A DNA stretch of 64,000 nucleotides, taken from the NCBI RefSeq assembly GCF_011761185.1, contig NZ_JAAOYM010000001.1:620001-684000 (forward strand). Direction: 5' to 3'. Each line of letters opens with the position of its first letter. Positions within the stretch are counted from its first letter, which is position 1. The notes beneath the pieces were generated by a model. It saw nothing but the letters and a program-made list of their open reading frames with translations. It was not told the origin of the DNA and ran no database searches. A program made the translations under genes and the position numbers. This document shows positions 19,942 through 29,473 of this stretch, piece after piece. This DNA comes from Saccharomonospora amisosensis (GTDB lineage Bacteria > Actinomycetota > Actinomycetes > Mycobacteriales > Pseudonocardiaceae).

Positions 19942-20775
19942 GTGAATGCCGAGCCCACGTTCGTCGTCGGTGACGTGCACGGCCACCACGACGAGCTGGT
20001 CGCCGCGCTCCGTGCGCGCGGGCTGGTCGATGCCCAAGGCGACTGGATCGGTGGTCGGGCCAGGCTGTGGTTCCTAGGCGACTTCGTGGACAGGGGGCCT
20101 GACGGGATCGCCGTGATCGACCTGGTGCGAAAGCTCCAGCGGCAGGCGCCCGCTTCCGGCGGTGGTGTCGACAGCCTGCTCGGCAACCACGAGATCCTGT
20201 TGCTCGGTGTGCACCGCTTCGGCGACACGCCGGTGCCGTCTGACTTCGGGCCGCGCAGCTTCGCCCGCAGCTGGGAGCTCAACGGCGGGCAGCTTGCCGA
20301 CCAGGAGCGGCTCACCCCCGAACACATCGAGTGGTTGATCGCCCGCCCCGTCGTCGCCAAAACGGCCGGACACCTGCTGGTGCACTCCGACACCCTGGAG
20401 TACCTCGAATGGGGTGACACCGAGGATGCCGTCAACTCGGCGGTGCGGGAGGTGCTCGAAGGCGCCGACATCGAGCAGTGGTGGGAGGTGTGGCGGCGGA
20501 TGACCACGCGTTACGCCTTCCGTGGGCCGGAAGGTGAACGGATGGCCGACATCCTGCTCGGGCAGTTGGGCGGGCAGCGAGTGGTGCACGGGCACAGCGT
20601 CATCGCCGACCAGTTGGGCGTGCCCGCCTCACAGATCGAGGGCCCGTTCCTGTACGCGGGCGGTAAGGCACTCGGCGTGGACGGCGGGCTGTTCGTCGGC
20701 GGTCCGTGCCTGGTGGTGGAACTCGCCGATTCCTACGCGCCCTCCGAGGCACACGCCGCGCCCACAGCGGGCTGA
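19942..20775 (+). CDS. Calcineurin-like metallophosphoesterase
   Basis: 277 residues from GTG 19942. TATCGT (19930-19935) ends 6 nt before the start, again suggesting a leaderless message. Motifs of the PPP/ApaH group: FVVGDVHGHHDEL, LWFLGDFVDRGPDG, LLGNHE, a His pair LLVHSDT, VVHGHSVI. It is a two-metal phosphoesterase, possibly a Ser/Thr phosphatase or diadenosine-polyphosphate hydrolase; the substrate cannot be assigned. It follows the HAD gene in the same direction. Confidence 0.87.
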   Translation: MNAEPTFVVGDVHGHHDELVAALRARGLVDAQGDWIGGRARLWFLGDFVDRGPDGIAVIDLVRKLQRQAPASGGGVDSLLGNHEILLLGVHRFGDTPVPSDFGPRSFARSWELNGGQLADQERLTPEHIEWLIARPVVAKTAGHLLVHSDTLEYLEWGDTEDAVNSAVREVLEGADIEQWWEVWRRMTTRYAFRGPEGERMADILLGQLGGQRVVHGHSVIADQLGVPASQIEGPFLYAGGKALGVDGGLFVGGPCLVVELADSYAPSEAHAAPTAG

Positions 20776-20782
20776 CGCGGCT

Positions 20783-21160
20783 TCAGTCCCGTACGGGCAC
20801 GATCCGCCTGCCAAGTGGCAGCAAAGAGACCGGAATCAGCTTGAAGTTCCCGATACCGAGCGGTATTCCGATGATCGTCAGGCACAGCAGGACCCCGGTC
20901 ACGATATGGATGACCGCGAGCCAGAACCCCGCGACGACGATCCAGATGATGTTGCCGAGCACCGACGCCGCTCCAGCGTCCTCACGGTCGGTGACGGTGC
21001 GGCCGAACGGCCACAGCGCGTAGTTGGCGATGCGGAACGAGGCGATACCGAACGGGATCGTGATGATCAGCACGAAGCTGATGAGCCCGGCTATCGCGTA
21101 GCCGAGGGCCAGCCAGAAGCCGGACAACACCAGCCAGATCACGTTCAGTAACGCCCGCAT
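20783..21160 (-). CDS. YccF-domain (DUF307) inner membrane protein
   Basis: 125 residues from ATG 21160. It is built of two similar halves, each with hydrophobic helices and the pattern PFGIASFRIANYALWPFGRT / PLGIGNFKLIPVSLLPLGRR. That duplicated layout is the YccF inner-membrane component domain. Function unknown. It ends 7 nt from the metallophosphoesterase stop (convergent). I believe a YccF-like gene also lies in this neighbourhood in M. tuberculosis. Confidence 0.85.
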   Translation of the reverse strand: MRALLNVIWLVLSGFWLALGYAIAGLISFVLIITIPFGIASFRIANYALWPFGRTVTDREDAGAASVLGNIIWIVVAGFWLAVIHIVTGVLLCLTIIGIPLGIGNFKLIPVSLLPLGRRIVPVRD

Positions 21161-21391
21161 ACCGCCATTGTCCCCGGATCGTGGCGTCCGCGCCGCCCCT
21201 CCATGTGCAGGTATCCGCGACGCCTCCCGGGTTCCTACACTCGGTGTGCTGGCCCTTCGACGCGGAGGAGGCTTTCGTGAGCCATCCTCGGCAACCCTCG
21301 GCTCACGAGGGCCGACCGGGATGGGCCCCCGCTGTGGCAGGTTCTTGGCCCACAGCAGGGGAGGGTGTTCCCGCAAGACACAGGAGGCATC

Positions 21392-23044
21392 ATGCCGGAC
21401 GCGCCCGCTGTCCCCAGTTACTCCTCGGGCACCTCGGACGTCCCGCTGCTGGGAGACACCATCGGTGACAACTTCGATCGCACGGTGCGGGCGTTCGGAG
21501 AACGTGACGCACTCGTGGAGCAGTTCACCGGCAGGACGTGGACCTACGAACAACTCGCCGCCGAGGTGAACGCGCTGGCGCTTGGCTTGGCGAATGCCGG
21601 TGTTGGCAAGGGTGACCGGGTCGGGATCTGGGCTCCCAACTGTGCGGAATGGACGATGACCCAGTACGCCACCGCCAAGATCGGCGCGATACTGGTCAAC
21701 ATCAACCCCGCGTACCGCGCCCACGAACTGGAGTACGTGCTCAACCAGTCCGGGATCACCATGCTGGTGGCCGCGGAGAGCTTCAAGACCTCCGACTACG
21801 CGGGAATGATCGAGGAGGTACGCCCGCGCTGCGAGGCGCTGCGGCACGTCGTGCTGCTGGGCGACGAGGAGTGGAACGCACTGTTCGAGCACGGCAGGCA
21901 GGCCGATCCCGCGCTGCTGGAGCGGCTGCGTGCGACGTTGAGCGCCGACGATCCGATCAACATCCAGTACACCTCAGGCACTACGGGGTTCCCGAAGGGT
22001 GCCACGCTGAGCCATCACAACATCCTCAACAACGGCTTCTTCGTAGGTGAACTGTGCGGTTACACCGAAGCCGACCGGATCTGCATCCCGGTGCCCTTCT
22101 ACCACTGTTTCGGCATGGTGATGGGCAACCTGGCCGCGACAAGTCATGGCGCCTGCATGGTCATCCCCGCGCAGGCGTTCGAGCCCGCGGCCACGCTGCG
22201 AGCGGTACAGGCGCAACGATGCACGTCGCTGTACGGCGTCCCGACGATGTTCATCGCGGAACTGGCCGAAGCCGACTTCGACTCCTACGACCTGTCCAGC
22301 CTGCGGACCGGGATCATGGCGGGCTCGCCGTGCCCGGTGGAAGTGATGAAGCAGGTCATCGAGCGGATGGGGATGACGGAGGTGACCATCTGCTACGGCA
22401 TGACGGAGACCTCCCCGGTTTCGACACAGACAAGGGCCGACGACTCGATCGAGCGACGCGTGTCCACTGTGGGCAGGGTGCACCCGCACCTGGAGGTGAA
22501 GATCGTTGACCCGGAGACGGGGCTGACGGTGCCACGCGGAACCCCCGGCGAGTTCTGCACCCGGGGCTACTCGGTGATGCTCGGTTACTGGGAGCAGCCG
22601 GAGCAGACGGCCGAGGCCATCGACGCCGCGCGGTGGATGCACACCGGAGATCTCGCGGTGATGGACGACGAGGGCTACGTCAACATCACCGGCCGGATCA
22701 AGGACATGGTCATCCGGGGCGGGGAGAACATCTACCCGCGTGAGATCGAGGAGTTCCTTTACACCCACCCGGACGTCCTCGACGCGCAGGTGATCGGTGT
22801 GCCCGATCGCAGGTACGGCGAGGAGTTGATGGCGTGGGTGCGGATGCGCGAGGGCGCTCCGCCGCTCACCGCCGAGGCGCTGCGCGACTTCTGCCATGGC
22901 AGGCTCGCGCATTACAAGATCCCGCGCTACGTGCACGTGGTGGACGAGTTCCCGATGACGGTTACCGGCAAGGTGCGCAAGGTCGAGATGCGGGAGAAGT
23001 CGGTCGAACTGCTCGGGCTGGATGAACCGGCCAAGGGATCGTAG
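21392..23044 (+). CDS. Fatty-acyl-CoA ligase (AMP-binding, FadD-type)
   Basis: 550 residues from ATG 21392, chosen because AGGAGG lies 6 nt upstream. The frame is open to 21365. Adenylation motifs: [18 protein letters not shown] (P-loop), YGMTETSPV, the TGD motif in [36 protein letters not shown], and the C-terminal catalytic Lys in TGKVRKVEM. It activates a medium- or long-chain fatty acid to acyl-CoA via acyl-AMP. It stands alone between a membrane protein and phoD, so the pathway is not clear from context. Confidence 0.93.
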   Translation: MPDAPAVPSYSSGTSDVPLLGDTIGDNFDRTVRAFGERDALVEQFTGRTWTYEQLAAEVNALALGLANAGVGKGDRVGIWAPNCAEWTMTQYATAKIGAILVNINPAYRAHELEYVLNQSGITMLVAAESFKTSDYAGMIEEVRPRCEALRHVVLLGDEEWNALFEHGRQADPALLERLRATLSADDPINIQYTSGTTGFPKGATLSHHNILNNGFFVGELCGYTEADRICIPVPFYHCFGMVMGNLAATSHGACMVIPAQAFEPAATLRAVQAQRCTSLYGVPTMFIAELAEADFDSYDLSSLRTGIMAGSPCPVEVMKQVIERMGMTEVTICYGMTETSPVSTQTRADDSIERRVSTVGRVHPHLEVKIVDPETGLTVPRGTPGEFCTRGYSVMLGYWEQPEQTAEAIDAARWMHTGDLAVMDDEGYVNITGRIKDMVIRGGENIYPREIEEFLYTHPDVLDAQVIGVPDRRYGEELMAWVRMREGAPPLTAEALRDFCHGRLAHYKIPRYVHVVDEFPMTVTGKVRKVEMREKSVELLGLDEPAKGS

Positions 23045-23101
23045 GCACGCACCCCTCCAGCACCCGCCCGACACCGTCCACGGAGCCAGCAGCGTCGTGC
23101 T

Positions 23102-24649
23102 TCAGGCTGGTTGGGCGCCGAGCCTGCCGTCCTCGACCACGTAGGAAACATCCCGGCGTACCCGGGACGCCGCATCGCTCGGGTCGTCGACGAACCACAG
23201 GTCCGAGGTCCATACGTCGCGGCCCACCTCGCACGAGAGGTAGCCGCGCTCGCGGCCGTTGTAGTAGCGCACCTGCGGGTTGTGGGGCAGCGCGGACTCG
23301 AACAACGCGTTGTTGCCCTTGCCGCTGCTGATCGAGCTACCGATGAACTCCGTTGCCACCACCGGTGAGGTGGGATCGTGTTCCAGCGTGATGTCGTTGA
23401 CCATTGCCGCGTGGACGTCCCCGCTGAGCACGATGGGGTTGCGAGGCTGTTGTCGGTGCAGAAAGCCGGTGATGCGGGAGCGTGCCGCCGGATAGCCGTC
23501 CCACTTGTCGGTGTTGTAGGCCTGCCCATCGGCCGTGTCCATGTCGATGGCCGCGAGGTAGACCTGCTGCGCGATCACATTCCACCTCGCGGTCGACGAG
23601 GCGAGTCCTTCGAGCAGCCAGCGCTCCTGCTCTGGTCCGGTCAAGGTCCGGTCAGGGTCGTATGCGTCGCTTGGCAGCGGCTGGAAGGTCGGGCCGTCCA
23701 CCTGTGGGGTGCGGTACTGCCGGGTGTCGAGCAGCCGGATCTCGGCGAGGTCGCCGTAGCTGAACCGACGGTAGAGGCTCATGTCCGGCCCTGACGGCAG
23801 AGACGAGCGCCGCAGCGGCATGTGCTCGTAGTAGGCGTGATAGGCGGCGGCCCTGCGACGCGGGAATGTCTCAGGGTCCGCGTTGCCGTTGGCGCCGTAG
23901 TCGCCCGCCATGTTGTTGACCACCTCATGGTCGTCGGGCACGCACAGGAAGGCGACGGAGGCGTGCGCGGCCTGCAGGTCGGGGTCGAGCCGGTACTGCG
24001 CGTGGCGGATTCGGTAGTCCTCCAGCGATGTGGTGGCCTTGAATGGCAAGTGCCTGCGGTCGGGCCCCGCGCTTGGCTGGGCAGGGCCTCTCCCTTCGTA
24101 GATGTAGTCACCGAGGTGCAACACGATGTCGAGATCGCGCTCGGCGATGTGCCGGTAGGCCGCGTAGCGACCGGCAGGCAGCGACTGACACGACACCGCC
24201 GCGAGCGCCAGCGATGACACCGGCGCGCCCACCGGCGGCGTGGTACGGGTCCGGCCGACCGGACTCAGCTGGCGCCCGACGCGAAAGCGGTAGTAGTAGA
24301 CGCGATCGGGCAGTAACCCTTCGACCTCGACGTGAACCGAGTGCGCCCACTCGCTCTTGGCTCGCGCGCTTCCCGCTCGAACGACGTCGGCGAAGTGCTC
24401 ATCGGTGGCGACCTGCCACAGCACCTGTACGTCGCCCGCGGCCATGCCACCGTCCGGGGCCAGCGGTTGCGGAGCCAGCCGAGTCCACAGCACCACGCCG
24501 TCGGGGGCCGGGTCGCCCGAGGCGACGCCGAGTGTGAACGGGTACTCCCGTGGTAGGGCGGCGGTTGCCGCTTTGGCACTCCAGCCGGAGAACGCGGCGG
24601 CGCCGAGCGCGGAGCCGCCGAGCAGGGCGGTGCGGCGGGTCAGACTCAT
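23102..24649 (-). CDS. Secreted alkaline phosphatase, PhoD family
   Basis: 515 residues from ATG 24649 with GGGAG upstream; the frame is open further upstream but without coding character. A Tat signal covers about residues 1-32 (SLTRRTALLGGSALGAAAFS). An N-terminal PhoD Ig-like domain (TLGVASGDPAPDGVVLWTRL) precedes the metallophosphatase core (HLGDYIYEGRG, VPDDHEVVNNMAGDYG, VLSGDVHAAMVN). PhoD enzymes are Ca/Fe-dependent phosphodiesterases or monoesterases that release phosphate outside the cell. An inverted repeat lies between the likely promoter and the gene. Confidence 0.92.
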   Translation of the reverse strand: MSLTRRTALLGGSALGAAAFSGWSAKAATAALPREYPFTLGVASGDPAPDGVVLWTRLAPQPLAPDGGMAAGDVQVLWQVATDEHFADVVRAGSARAKSEWAHSVHVEVEGLLPDRVYYYRFRVGRQLSPVGRTRTTPPVGAPVSSLALAAVSCQSLPAGRYAAYRHIAERDLDIVLHLGDYIYEGRGPAQPSAGPDRRHLPFKATTSLEDYRIRHAQYRLDPDLQAAHASVAFLCVPDDHEVVNNMAGDYGANGNADPETFPRRRAAAYHAYYEHMPLRRSSLPSGPDMSLYRRFSYGDLAEIRLLDTRQYRTPQVDGPTFQPLPSDAYDPDRTLTGPEQERWLLEGLASSTARWNVIAQQVYLAAIDMDTADGQAYNTDKWDGYPAARSRITGFLHRQQPRNPIVLSGDVHAAMVNDITLEHDPTSPVVATEFIGSSISSGKGNNALFESALPHNPQVRYYNGRERGYLSCEVGRDVWTSDLWFVDDPSDAASRVRRDVSYVVEDGRLGAQPA

Positions 24650-24662
24650 GGGCACTCCCGAA

Positions 24663-24681
24663 GCGAACCGGACTGGTTCGC
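24663..24681. promoter_or_regulatory. Inverted repeat in the phoD leader
   Basis: GCGAACC (24663-24669) and GGTTCGC (24675-24681) flank a 5-nt spacer. On the minus strand it sits between a weak TTAGAA box and the ribosome site of the PhoD gene, consistent with an operator. On the plus strand it is followed by CTTTTCT, so it could also terminate plus-strand transcripts. Confidence 0.4.
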
Positions 24682-24761
24682 CTTTTCTAATGGCCCGGGA
24701 TGAACGCGAGGGGCCGCGCGCATGAATAGGTGAGTGCGGTTCGGGGTCGGCTACGCGGCAC

Positions 24762-25808
24762 TCAGGACCGGTCGGTGCCGTCGGGCCGCAGTGCCTGCTC
24801 CACCTGCTCGGAGGTGAGCGGGCTTGAGCTGACGTAATACAGCACGGCGCCGGGGGGCAACTCGTCCCCCCAGCCGGGGTTGACCATGAGCCGCTCGCCG
24901 GTGCGGGCCGCGAGCACGGTGACACCGTGTCTGCGGCCGAGTGTGACGCGGCACCGGTCGACCGGCACCGGCCCGAGCGACTCCGGCAGCGTTACCGAGT
25001 AGGTGTTGGCCCCGCCGTATGTCAACAGCTCCGCGTACATCTCGGCGATTCCGGGTGAGGTGATTTCCTCGGTGATCATGCGAGGGGTGTGCCACTGCAC
25101 GCACCGGACGTGCTCGCCGATGTAGCCGAGCAGCGATGCGCGTTCCATGTCGCGCAGCGTCACCACAACGTGGGCATCGGTGATGACGTGGTCGACGGCC
25201 AGCGCGACGGCGAGCGCTTCGTTGTCGTCACGGGCGTCCACAAGCACGCTGCGTGCCGTGTGGACCCCGGCCCTGCGCAAGGTCTCCTCGTCGGTGAGGT
25301 CACCGCGTACGTAATCGATGAGTTCTTCGGCCATCGGGTGGGTCCCCACCTCGTCCCAGGCGCACAACACCAGGGTCCCGTCGATGCCGTGCAGCAGTTC
25401 CCGAGCGATACGTTCGGTGCGCCCCGGGGTATATCCGAGCAGAACCGTGTGCCCGGACGCCTTCACGGTGATCGATCCCTGCATTCGGCGTCCCCTCGCT
25501 CCCTCAAGCACCGAGGCCATCTTCGTGAACACCGTCGTGAGCGTGACGATCCCGCCGGTGATCACATACGCGCCGACGACGTGGCCCGCGGCCGACTCGG
25601 GGAAGAAGTCACCGTAGCCGACCGTGGCCGCGGTCACGACGAAGTACCACCAGTAGTTTTCCGGCAGCACCAGCGCGCTGCCCTCGGGTTCGGCCAGCGC
25701 CATCAGCGGCCAGCTCGTCACGAAGACGAACACGGTGACGGCGATCGGGGTGAACCATGAGGTGAGCAGCGTGAACCTGGCCAGTAGCCGGGACAGGAAG
25801 AACGGCAC
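24762..25808 (-). CDS. Two-helix potassium channel with RCK (TrkA-N/TrkA-C) domains
   Basis: 348 residues from GTG 25808. TM1 near 13-37, pore loop with selectivity filter TVGYGD, TM2 near 72-95. A RCK/TrkA-N domain follows (HTVLLGYTPGRTERIARELL, ALAVALAVDHVITDAHVVVT) and a C-terminal TrkA-C-like domain (LGRRHGVTVLAARTGERLMV). One nucleotide-binding Gly pattern (GYTPGRTE) deviates from GxGxxG. It is probably a ligand-gated K+ channel for membrane potential or potassium homeostasis. Confidence 0.88.
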   Translation of the reverse strand: MPFFLSRLLARFTLLTSWFTPIAVTVFVFVTSWPLMALAEPEGSALVLPENYWWYFVVTAATVGYGDFFPESAAGHVVGAYVITGGIVTLTTVFTKMASVLEGARGRRMQGSITVKASGHTVLLGYTPGRTERIARELLHGIDGTLVLCAWDEVGTHPMAEELIDYVRGDLTDEETLRRAGVHTARSVLVDARDDNEALAVALAVDHVITDAHVVVTLRDMERASLLGYIGEHVRCVQWHTPRMITEEITSPGIAEMYAELLTYGGANTYSVTLPESLGPVPVDRCRVTLGRRHGVTVLAARTGERLMVNPGWGDELPPGAVLYYVSSSPLTSEQVEQALRPDGTDRS

Positions 25809-25834
25809 GCGCGTGCTCCGCGTAGGTCATGGAC

Positions 25835-25876
25835 GGGTTCGGCAGCAGACCCTAACGGACCTGGGCCGCCGAACCC
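25835..25876 (-). terminator. Hairpin downstream of the R2lox gene
   Basis: GGGTTCGGC (25835-25843) pairs with GCCGAACCC (25868-25876) across a 24-nt loop. It lies between the R2lox stop and the K+ channel start on the same strand. No U-tract is present, so the role as terminator is uncertain. Confidence 0.35.
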
Positions 25877-25920
25877 CTCACGACTTGCTCACGAGCTGCT
25901 TACGACGTGCTCACGACTGG
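25877..25920. repeat. Four imperfect 11-bp tandem repeats at the R2lox 3' end
   Basis: CTCACGACTTG, CTCACGAGCTG, CTTACGACGTG and CTCACGACTGG follow each other without gaps. The last unit contains the stop codon of the R2lox gene (25911-25913). Confidence 0.7.
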
Positions 25921-26879
25921 TTCGCGGCTGCCTCGGCGAACGCCTTGGCGTCCTCGGCGCCGAAGGTCTCCTCCAGTTGCTCGGGAGTGTGGTCGATGTC
26001 GATGGCCGCCACGTCGGCGCCGCGAGCTGACTCGATCGCACCGAGCCTTCGCTGTGCCCTGTCGGCGGCGTACTGCAGGAACTCCTGGTTGTCGATGCTG
26101 AACGGCGGTTCGTCGAACTGGTTGTTCACCCACTCGATCATGCCGAGCGCGTGCGGCAGCAACTCGCCCATCCGCTGCTGCACCACGTCCCACAGCGAGT
26201 CGTCGGCGGCGATGTGTCGCCTGCACGTGAAGGTGCCCCACGCCATGTGCCTGCGCTCGTCGTCACCGATACGGCGCACCAGCTCCTGCATACCCGGCAG
26301 GATGCCGCGGGAGGTGCACACCTTCTGCCACGCGTAGTACCCGGTCAGCGCGAGGCTGCCCTCGATGACGTGGTTGTAGGTGACGCTGGCGCGCACCTGG
26401 TTCACCGGACTCGGGTCCTGCGCCAGGATTCCGAGCGATTCGGGCAGCTCCTCGTAGAACAGCTTGCGGTAGTGCGGGTTCTCGGCCACGTAGGAGTGCA
26501 GGTCCTCGGTGAGACCGACGGCGTCCATCCAGCGCCGGAACACCTCCGTGTGCTTGGCTTCCTCGAAGCAGAACTGCGTCAGGTACATCTCGTCGGCGAG
26601 CCTGCCCTCAGCCGCCATCGCTTTCATGAACGGCTGGATGTCCTCCGTGACCGCCTCCTCGCCCGCGATGAACTGCGCGCACAGGTAGGTCGCCGAGCGA
26701 CGCTCCTCGTCGTTGAGCGATTCCCAACCCTCGCGTTCGGCCGAGAAGTCGATGTCGGCGGGGTTCCAGAACTTCTTGTTGCCCTTGACGAAGAGCCGCA
26801 ACGGGAAGGAATCCCAGTTCAAGCCTCCTCGGCGCAGTGAGTGGAAGCCTTCCCGGTGTGGTGCGACGGTGCCGGTCAT
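25911..26879 (-). CDS. R2-like ligand-binding oxidase (Mn/Fe, ribonucleotide-reductase-small-subunit fold)
   Basis: 322 residues from ATG 26879, preceded by AAGGGAA. An upstream GTG (26900) would overlap the TetR stop. Metal ligands fit the R2 fold: [46 protein letters not shown]. The Val after GEEA and the Tyr in [10 protein letters not shown] match the pair that forms the ether crosslink in R2lox, which separates it from true NrdB. R2lox binds a long-chain fatty acid and is a putative two-electron oxidase. A TetR gene precedes it, the same pairing as Rv0232-Rv0233 in M. tuberculosis. Confidence 0.9.
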   Translation of the reverse strand: MTGTVAPHREGFHSLRRGGLNWDSFPLRLFVKGNKKFWNPADIDFSAEREGWESLNDEERRSATYLCAQFIAGEEAVTEDIQPFMKAMAAEGRLADEMYLTQFCFEEAKHTEVFRRWMDAVGLTEDLHSYVAENPHYRKLFYEELPESLGILAQDPSPVNQVRASVTYNHVIEGSLALTGYYAWQKVCTSRGILPGMQELVRRIGDDERRHMAWGTFTCRRHIAADDSLWDVVQQRMGELLPHALGMIEWVNNQFDEPPFSIDNQEFLQYAADRAQRRLGAIESARGADVAAIDIDHTPEQLEETFGAEDAKAFAEAAANQS

Positions 26880-26896
26880 GAACGTTTCCCTTCGAG

Positions 26897-27493
26897 TCAC
26901 TTCGTTGTGGATGATTCGATGAGCGAGGCGATCACGGCCCTTACCCCGTCGGCGGCCTCTTCGGCAGAGTGGCCGGGCAGCACCAGGTAGCTCATCGTCA
27001 ACCGCGTCATGGTCTCGGCGACGAACTCGGTGTCACGCAGCTCGGGCAGCCGGTCCCGCAGGTAGGCCATCGAGACCTCGGTGGCGGCCCGCAGGATCGG
27101 CTCGCCCCGCGTGGTCAGCAGCGGGAGCAGGTCCTCCGCGACGTCGGTGCCGAGCGCCGCGGCGACAAGCCGGTTCTCCTTGGCGTGTTCGATGGTGTAG
27201 ACGGTGGCGGAGTGCACTCCGGAGAGCACGTCGGGTGCCGCGTTGAGCCGTTGCTGGATGCCTTCGGTGAACTCGGCGAGCGTGCGTAGCGCGACCGCCT
27301 GCACGAGCGCGGCCTTGCTGCCGAACTCGTTGTAGACGGTTTGTCTGCTCACCCCGACTCTCGCGGCGACGTCGGCCATGCGAAGCCGGGCGTATCCGCG
27401 TTCCGGCAGCAGTTCGGTGGCCGCGTCAAGCAGCTCCTCCCGCAGCGACGCCCTGGCGCGCTGGGTGAAGCTCGTGACCTGAGACACATTCAT
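26897..27493 (-). CDS. TetR-family regulator of the R2lox operon
   Basis: 198 residues from ATG 27493. N-terminal [43 protein letters not shown]. The C-terminal ligand-binding region is helical. Only 17 nt separate it from R2lox, so they form one operon. The promoter -35 (TTGACA on the minus strand) lies inside an inverted repeat at 27497-27521, consistent with autorepression. A -10-like AACATA abuts ATG 27493, so translation might begin at GTG 27487. Confidence 0.88.
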   Translation of the reverse strand: MNVSQVTSFTQRARASLREELLDAATELLPERGYARLRMADVAARVGVSRQTVYNEFGSKAALVQAVALRTLAEFTEGIQQRLNAAPDVLSGVHSATVYTIEHAKENRLVAAALGTDVAEDLLPLLTTRGEPILRAATEVSMAYLRDRLPELRDTEFVAETMTRLTMSYLVLPGHSAEEAADGVRAVIASLIESSTTK

Positions 27494-27496
27494 ATG

Positions 27497-27521
27497 TTGA
27501 CAGAGTCTGTTCTGATGTCAA
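27497..27521. promoter_or_regulatory. TetR operator/promoter, TTGACA-N13-TGTCAA
   Basis: TTGACA (27497-27502) and TGTCAA (27516-27521) are perfect inverted arms, so each strand carries a consensus -35. An inner ACAGAGTCTGT is also symmetrical. It sits 3 nt upstream of the TetR start and 38 nt upstream of the divergent HAD gene, which may share control. Confidence 0.6.
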
Positions 27522-27559
27522 GGGATTGGACCCGTCCGTCAGCCGTGTAAAGGGCTACG

Positions 27560-28198
27560 GTGGCGCGGGTGGGAAGGTGCGTCGGCTTCGACCTGGACAT
27601 GACACTGATCGATCCGCGACCCGGCATGGTCGCGGCGATGGAACAACTGGCTCGCGAATCCGGTCTCGACCTCGACGCCGAACTGTTCGCCTCTCGCCTC
27701 GGACCACCGCTTGACCACGTGCTGCGGGGGTTCGAGGCGCCGGAGGAGCGCATCCCGGACCTGGTGTCGCGGTTCCGTGAGATCTACCCCGGACTGGTCA
27801 TCCCGAGCACCGTGGTGCTACCGGGTGCCCGCGCCGCGATCGACGCCGTCCGCGACGCCGGAGGAACCTCGCTCGTGGTCACCGGCAAGTACGAGCGCAA
27901 CGCCGCGCTCCACCTGGAGGCGCACGGTCCCGAGGTGGATGTGCTTGTCGGTGATCTGTGGGCCACCGGGAAGGCCGCCGCGCTGAAGCGGCACAACGCG
28001 TTCGCCTACGTCGGCGACCACGTCGGTGACATCCGGGGCGCACTGGCGGCGGGCGCGATCGCGGTAGGGGTCACGACCGGGCCGTGTACCCGAGCCGAAC
28101 TGCTCGCCGCGGGCGCCCACGTGGTGCTCGACTCACTCGTGGAGTTCCCAGGCTGGCTGGCGGCTAGCGCTGACGGTGCTCGCGTACCAGAGCGATGA
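27560..28198 (+). CDS. HAD-superfamily phosphatase (phosphoglycolate-phosphatase-like)
   Basis: 212 residues from GTG 27560. Motif I is VGFDLDMTLIDPR, a helical cap follows, motif II-like SLVVTGKYE, motif IV FAYVGDHVGDIRGALAAGAI. The nucleophile region reads DLDMT instead of DxDGT. It starts divergently from the TetR-R2lox operon. The substrate is unknown. Its last 35 nt overlap the small membrane protein gene on the other strand. Confidence 0.83.
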   Translation: MARVGRCVGFDLDMTLIDPRPGMVAAMEQLARESGLDLDAELFASRLGPPLDHVLRGFEAPEERIPDLVSRFREIYPGLVIPSTVVLPGARAAIDAVRDAGGTSLVVTGKYERNAALHLEAHGPEVDVLVGDLWATGKAAALKRHNAFAYVGDHVGDIRGALAAGAIAVGVTTGPCTRAELLAAGAHVVLDSLVEFPGWLAASADGARVPER

Positions 28199-28397
28199 GC
28201 CCGAGACCGAGGCCAAACGGGGTGACCACACCCGCGAAAGCGGAAAGCCACACCGGCAGGTCCTGCAAGCCCGCGGCGAAGAGTACGAAAACCGCCACCA
28301 CCGCGACCATGCCCACGGCGAACAGGATGATCCCTGCCCGCATCAAGCCCGGCTTACCCACGGTGCGCTGTCCCTTGTCCTCAACGGCGGTGTCCAT
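28164..28397 (-). CDS. Small two-helix membrane protein
   Basis: 77 residues from ATG 28397. Residues 1-18 are polar. Two hydrophobic segments follow ([20 protein letters not shown] and [20 protein letters not shown]). The tail is basic (REHRQR). No family recognised beyond an actinobacterial small membrane protein. It overlaps the HAD gene end by 35 nt (convergent) and is divergent from the CspB-like gene. Confidence 0.7.
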   Translation of the reverse strand: MDTAVEDKGQRTVGKPGLMRAGIILFAVGMVAVVAVFVLFAAGLQDLPVWLSAFAGVVTPFGLGLGLIALVREHRQR

Positions 28398-28552
28398 ACC
28401 GGCATCTTAAGGTCGGCATTCGGCTTCTCCGTACTGTGTGTGGCGAGATAGGCTTGGTGGACACGCGTCCTGGGTACGCCTGGGGCGCGTTCGTCGTGCG
28501 GGGACGGTGCCTACCGGACCCGTGGCAGCAGAGCGAAGGAACGGTGAGGGTA

Positions 28553-28939
28553 GTGCCGACCGGCAAGGTCAAGTGGTACGACGCGGATAAGGGATTCGGC
28601 TTCGTCACGCAGGACGGCGGCGAGGACGTCTACATTCGGAAATCCGCGCTACCGCAGGGCGTGGAGGCCCTCAAGGCCGGCCAGCGGTTGGAGTTCGGTG
28701 TAGCCGACGGCAGGCGCGGACCGCAGGCTCTCTCTGTCCGGCTGCTGGACCCGCCGCCTTCGGTGGCGGAGGCCCGTCGCCGTCCTGCCGAGGAGTTGCA
28801 CGGGCTCATCGAGGACATGATCAAGCTGCTGGAGATGCGGGTGCAGCCGGACCTGCGCAGGGGTCGCTACCCCGACCGCAAGCACACCAAGCGCATCGCC
28901 GAGGTCATGCGGGCCGTCGCACGCGATCTCGACCCCTGA
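28553..28939 (+). CDS. Cold-shock-domain protein with C-terminal extension (CspB-like)
   Basis: 128 residues from GTG 28553 with GAGGG upstream; the frame is open further 5'. The cold-shock domain fills residues 1-65: [18 protein letters not shown] (RNP1), [10 protein letters not shown] (RNP2). The C-terminal 60 residues are helical and basic. This longer form matches mycobacterial CspB (Rv0871) in both length class and position. It likely binds single-stranded RNA/DNA as a chaperone. Confidence 0.9.
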   Translation: MPTGKVKWYDADKGFGFVTQDGGEDVYIRKSALPQGVEALKAGQRLEFGVADGRRGPQALSVRLLDPPPSVAEARRRPAEELHGLIEDMIKLLEMRVQPDLRRGRYPDRKHTKRIAEVMRAVARDLDP

Positions 28940-28959
28940 TACGCCGGTGGCGGGGCGCG

Positions 28960-29463
28960 TCAGCGCCGCCCCGCGGGTTCGATCTGAAGTGACCACACGC
29001 CGCGCACGACGAGTTGTGGCTGCCCGTTCTCGTCCACGATCGGGTTGCCCTGCTCGTCGGCCGCGTAGGCGGCTCCCAGTTGCTGGACCTCCACGACGAG
29101 CAGTTGGTCGCCGGGCGAGTCGGGGACCACCGTGTATGCGTGTTGCTTGCCGTCGGTGAAGACCTGCTGGCGGACCGGGCGGGGCTTGCCGTCCGCGCCG
29201 AGGAACTGCACGTTGAGCGCCCACGGCGTCGACGAGACGTCCGAGGGCAGCGACACCTGCACGGGCTTGCCCTCGCGCACGCGCAGGTTCGCGGGTTCGC
29301 CACCGGTCTCGCAGGAGGTCAGCTTGGCGTCGCAGTAGCTGAGTGCTTCTGCCGTCGCGCTCTCGCCGTCGGCGTAGAAGGTGATCTCGGGTGCCGAAGG
29401 CGCGGAGCACCCCGCCACTGTGACCGCGCCACCCGCGAGAAGTGCTACTACCAGACGTCGCAT
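28960..29463 (-). CDS. DUF2771 lipoprotein
   Basis: 167 residues from ATG 29463. A signal peptide with lipobox VTVAGC gives a lipoprotein starting at Cys 19. Two Cys (SYCDAKLTSCE) may form a disulfide. The protein is beta-rich (VQVSLPSDVSSTPWALNVQF). It belongs to the actinobacterial DUF2771 family, like Rv0875c. Function unknown. It is 10 nt downstream of the membrane-protein gene in the same operon. Confidence 0.82.
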   Translation of the reverse strand: MRRLVVALLAGGAVTVAGCSAPSAPEITFYADGESATAEALSYCDAKLTSCETGGEPANLRVREGKPVQVSLPSDVSSTPWALNVQFLGADGKPRPVRQQVFTDGKQHAYTVVPDSPGDQLLVVEVQQLGAAYAADEQGNPIVDENGQPQLVVRGVWSLQIEPAGRR

Positions 29464-29473
29464 AGTGGCGAGA

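Noticed and set aside
25911-26879. Ribonucleotide reductase small subunit NrdB/NrdF
   Set aside because: The Val and Tyr crosslink pair and the TetR neighbour fit R2lox; no large subunit gene is near.
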